In this document: piece after piece, positions 62,971-64,000 of the stretch | Position numbering within the stretch: position 1 is the first letter of the stretch | Layout of the letters: every line of letters begins with the position of its first letter | Assembly (NCBI RefSeq): GCF_029543085.1 | Contig: NZ_CP119967.1 | Coordinates: forward strand, 5,172,501 to 5,236,500 | Direction: 5' to 3' | DNA length: 64,000 bases | DNA from: Pseudomonas sp. A34-9 | GTDB taxonomy: Bacteria > Pseudomonadota > Gammaproteobacteria > Pseudomonadales > Pseudomonadaceae | The notes under the pieces: model-generated | Database searches by the model: none | What the model was told of the DNA's origin: nothing | What the model saw: the letters and a program-made list of their open reading frames with translations, nothing else | Position numbers and translations under genes: made by a program

Positions 62971-64000
62971 ATGAGCGACCAGCAAGAATTCCCGGAAAAC
63001 CCAGACGACTACACCGAAACCGAAGCCGAACACATCGAACACACCTCCTCCGGCAAAGGCCTCGCCCTGCCCGGCCAAAACCTGCCGGACAAGGTCTACA
63101 TCATCCCGATCCACAACCGCCCGTTCTTCCCCGCGCAAGTCCTGCCGGTCATCGTCAACGAAGAACCGTGGGCCGAAACCCTCGAACTGGTCAGCAAATC
63201 CGAACACCACTCCCTGGCCCTGTTCTTCATGGACACGCCCCAGGAAGACCCGCGCCATTTCGACACCGGCGCCCTGCCGCAATACGGCACCCTGGTCAAA
63301 GTCCACCACGCCAGCCGCGAAAACGGCAAATTGCAATTCGTCGCCCAAGGCCTGAGCCGCGTGCGTATCAAGACCTGGCTCAAACACCACCGCCCTCCGT
63401 ATCTGGTCGAAGTCGAATACCCGCACCAGCCGACCGAGCCGACCGACGAGGTCAAGGCCTACGGCATGGCGCTGATCAACGCGATCAAGGAACTGCTGCC
63501 GCTCAACCCGCTGTACAGCGAAGAACTGAAAAACTACCTCAACCGCTTCAGCCCCAACGATCCATCGCCGCTGACCGACTTCGCCGCCGCCCTGACCTCC
63601 GCCACCGGCCCCGAGCTGCAAGCCGTGCTCGACTGCGTGCCGATGCTCAAGCGCATGGAAAAAGTCCTGCCGATGCTGCGCAAGGAAGTCGAAGTCGCGC
63701 GCCTGCAAAAAGAGATCTCGGCGGAAGTTAACCGCAAGATCGGCGAGCATCAGCGCGAGTTCTTCCTCAAGGAACAACTCAAGGTCATCCAGCAGGAACT
63801 CGGTCTGACCAAGGACGACCGCAGCGCCGACCTCGAACAGTTCGAACAGCGCCTGGAAGGCAAAGTCCTGCCGGCGCAGGTGCAGAAGCGCCTCGAAGAA
63901 GAAATGCACAAACTGTCGATCCTCGAAACCGGATCGCCGGAATACGCGGTCACTCGCAACTACCTCGACTGGGCAACCTCGGTGCCGTGGGGCGTGTATG
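62971..64000 (+). CDS. Lon family ATP-dependent protease (AsrA-type), 3' truncated by window edge
   Basis: N-terminal 343 residues of a Lon-family protease; the frame runs off the right edge without a stop. The start ATG at 62971 follows CAGGT. After an acidic N-terminal tail (MSDQQEFPENPDDYTETEAE), the LON substrate-recognition domain is visible (VYIIPIHNRPFFPAQVLPVI, then GALPQYGTLVKVHHASRENG), followed by the long helical segment KRMEKVLPMLRKEVEVARLQ, REFFLKEQLKVIQQELGL and YLDWATSVPWG leading to the AAA+ domain. The N-terminus differs from the main Lon and resembles the second Lon of Pseudomonas (AsrA in P. aeruginosa). It degrades selected proteins using ATP in the cytosol. Confidence 0.9.
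   Translation, partial: MSDQQEFPENPDDYTETEAEHIEHTSSGKGLALPGQNLPDKVYIIPIHNRPFFPAQVLPVIVNEEPWAETLELVSKSEHHSLALFFMDTPQEDPRHFDTGALPQYGTLVKVHHASRENGKLQFVAQGLSRVRIKTWLKHHRPPYLVEVEYPHQPTEPTDEVKAYGMALINAIKELLPLNPLYSEELKNYLNRFSPNDPSPLTDFAAALTSATGPELQAVLDCVPMLKRMEKVLPMLRKEVEVARLQKEISAEVNRKIGEHQREFFLKEQLKVIQQELGLTKDDRSADLEQFEQRLEGKVLPAQVQKRLEEEMHKLSILETGSPEYAVTRNYLDWATSVPWGVY

Noticed and set aside
62964..63731. Plus-strand frame of 255 codons at the right edge
   Set aside because: Out of frame with the Lon protein that starts at 62971 and continues past the window; the Lon frame has clear domain sequence and this one is Arg/Pro-rich noise.

Overview
The window looks like chromosomal DNA of a Pseudomonas, most likely of the P. 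fluorescens group. The basis is the gene content and order (argF with its ABC ATPase partner, glpF-glpK-glpR-glpD, aatJQMP with aauSR, glpM, oprB with gcd, a second Lon protease), the high G+C coding style, and many copies of Pseudomonas intergenic repeats. Those repeats are REP-type inverted repeats with an AAGATCGCAGCC core, inverted repeats with a GGGAGC core, and MITE-like elements ending in CCCTCACCC. No rRNA, tRNA or CRISPR array was seen.

Layout. 1-3.2 kb: end of argF, an ABC ATPase, a PhzF-like isomerase and a YbaK deacylase. 3.4-8.7 kb: glycerol uptake and catabolism (glpF, glpK, glpR, glpD) with GlpR-like half-sites. 8.7-16.1 kb: the acidic amino acid transporter aatJQMP, preceded by a sigma-54 promoter and two inverted repeats of the AauR type, then its two-component system aauS-aauR and glpM. 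16.3-26.8 kb: ordinary metabolism and transport (DsbA-family protein, hydrolase, metR, a Nudix/LysE/GNAT operon, a PuuP-like permease, a nitrilase with a divergent LuxR regulator, a glutamate-synthase-like protein, GtrA). 26.9-28.4 kb: a GtrII-like glucosyltransferase.

28.6-45.9 kb is the unusual part. Three very large proteins (1080, 1047 and about 1708 residues) look like modular toxins or effectors. The second and third share a collinear chassis of about 640 residues but have unrelated ends: one ends in a Cys/His arrangement like CNF/BLF1 glutamine deamidases, the other in leucine-rich repeats plus a NEL-type ubiquitin-ligase fold whose catalytic Cys appears to be Ser. The first has a different chassis and a YopT/C58-like cysteine protease signature. 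The first two share a 28-base leader ending at the start codon. No immunity-like gene sits beside any of them, and all three candidate end domains act on eukaryotic proteins in the families they resemble. A ProY-like permease and a bifunctional penicillin-binding protein with a divergent glycosyltransferase domain lie between them.

46.0-51.7 kb: a five-gene alternate chaperone-usher (CS1/cable type) pilus operon with a perfect 15-bp inverted repeat in its leader. 52.2-53.5 kb: a His-rich PadR/YqjI-like regulator and a YqjH-like ferric siderophore reductase. 53.6-58.8 kb: small membrane and DNA-binding proteins, an OprB porin and the PQQ glucose dehydrogenase gcd. 59.2-59.7 kb: a strongly structured leader before a DUF6124-like gene. 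59.7-62.8 kb: an IS3-family element inside a MITE-like repeat and an IS481-like element inside a second repeat. The window ends in the N-terminal third or so of an AsrA-type Lon protease.
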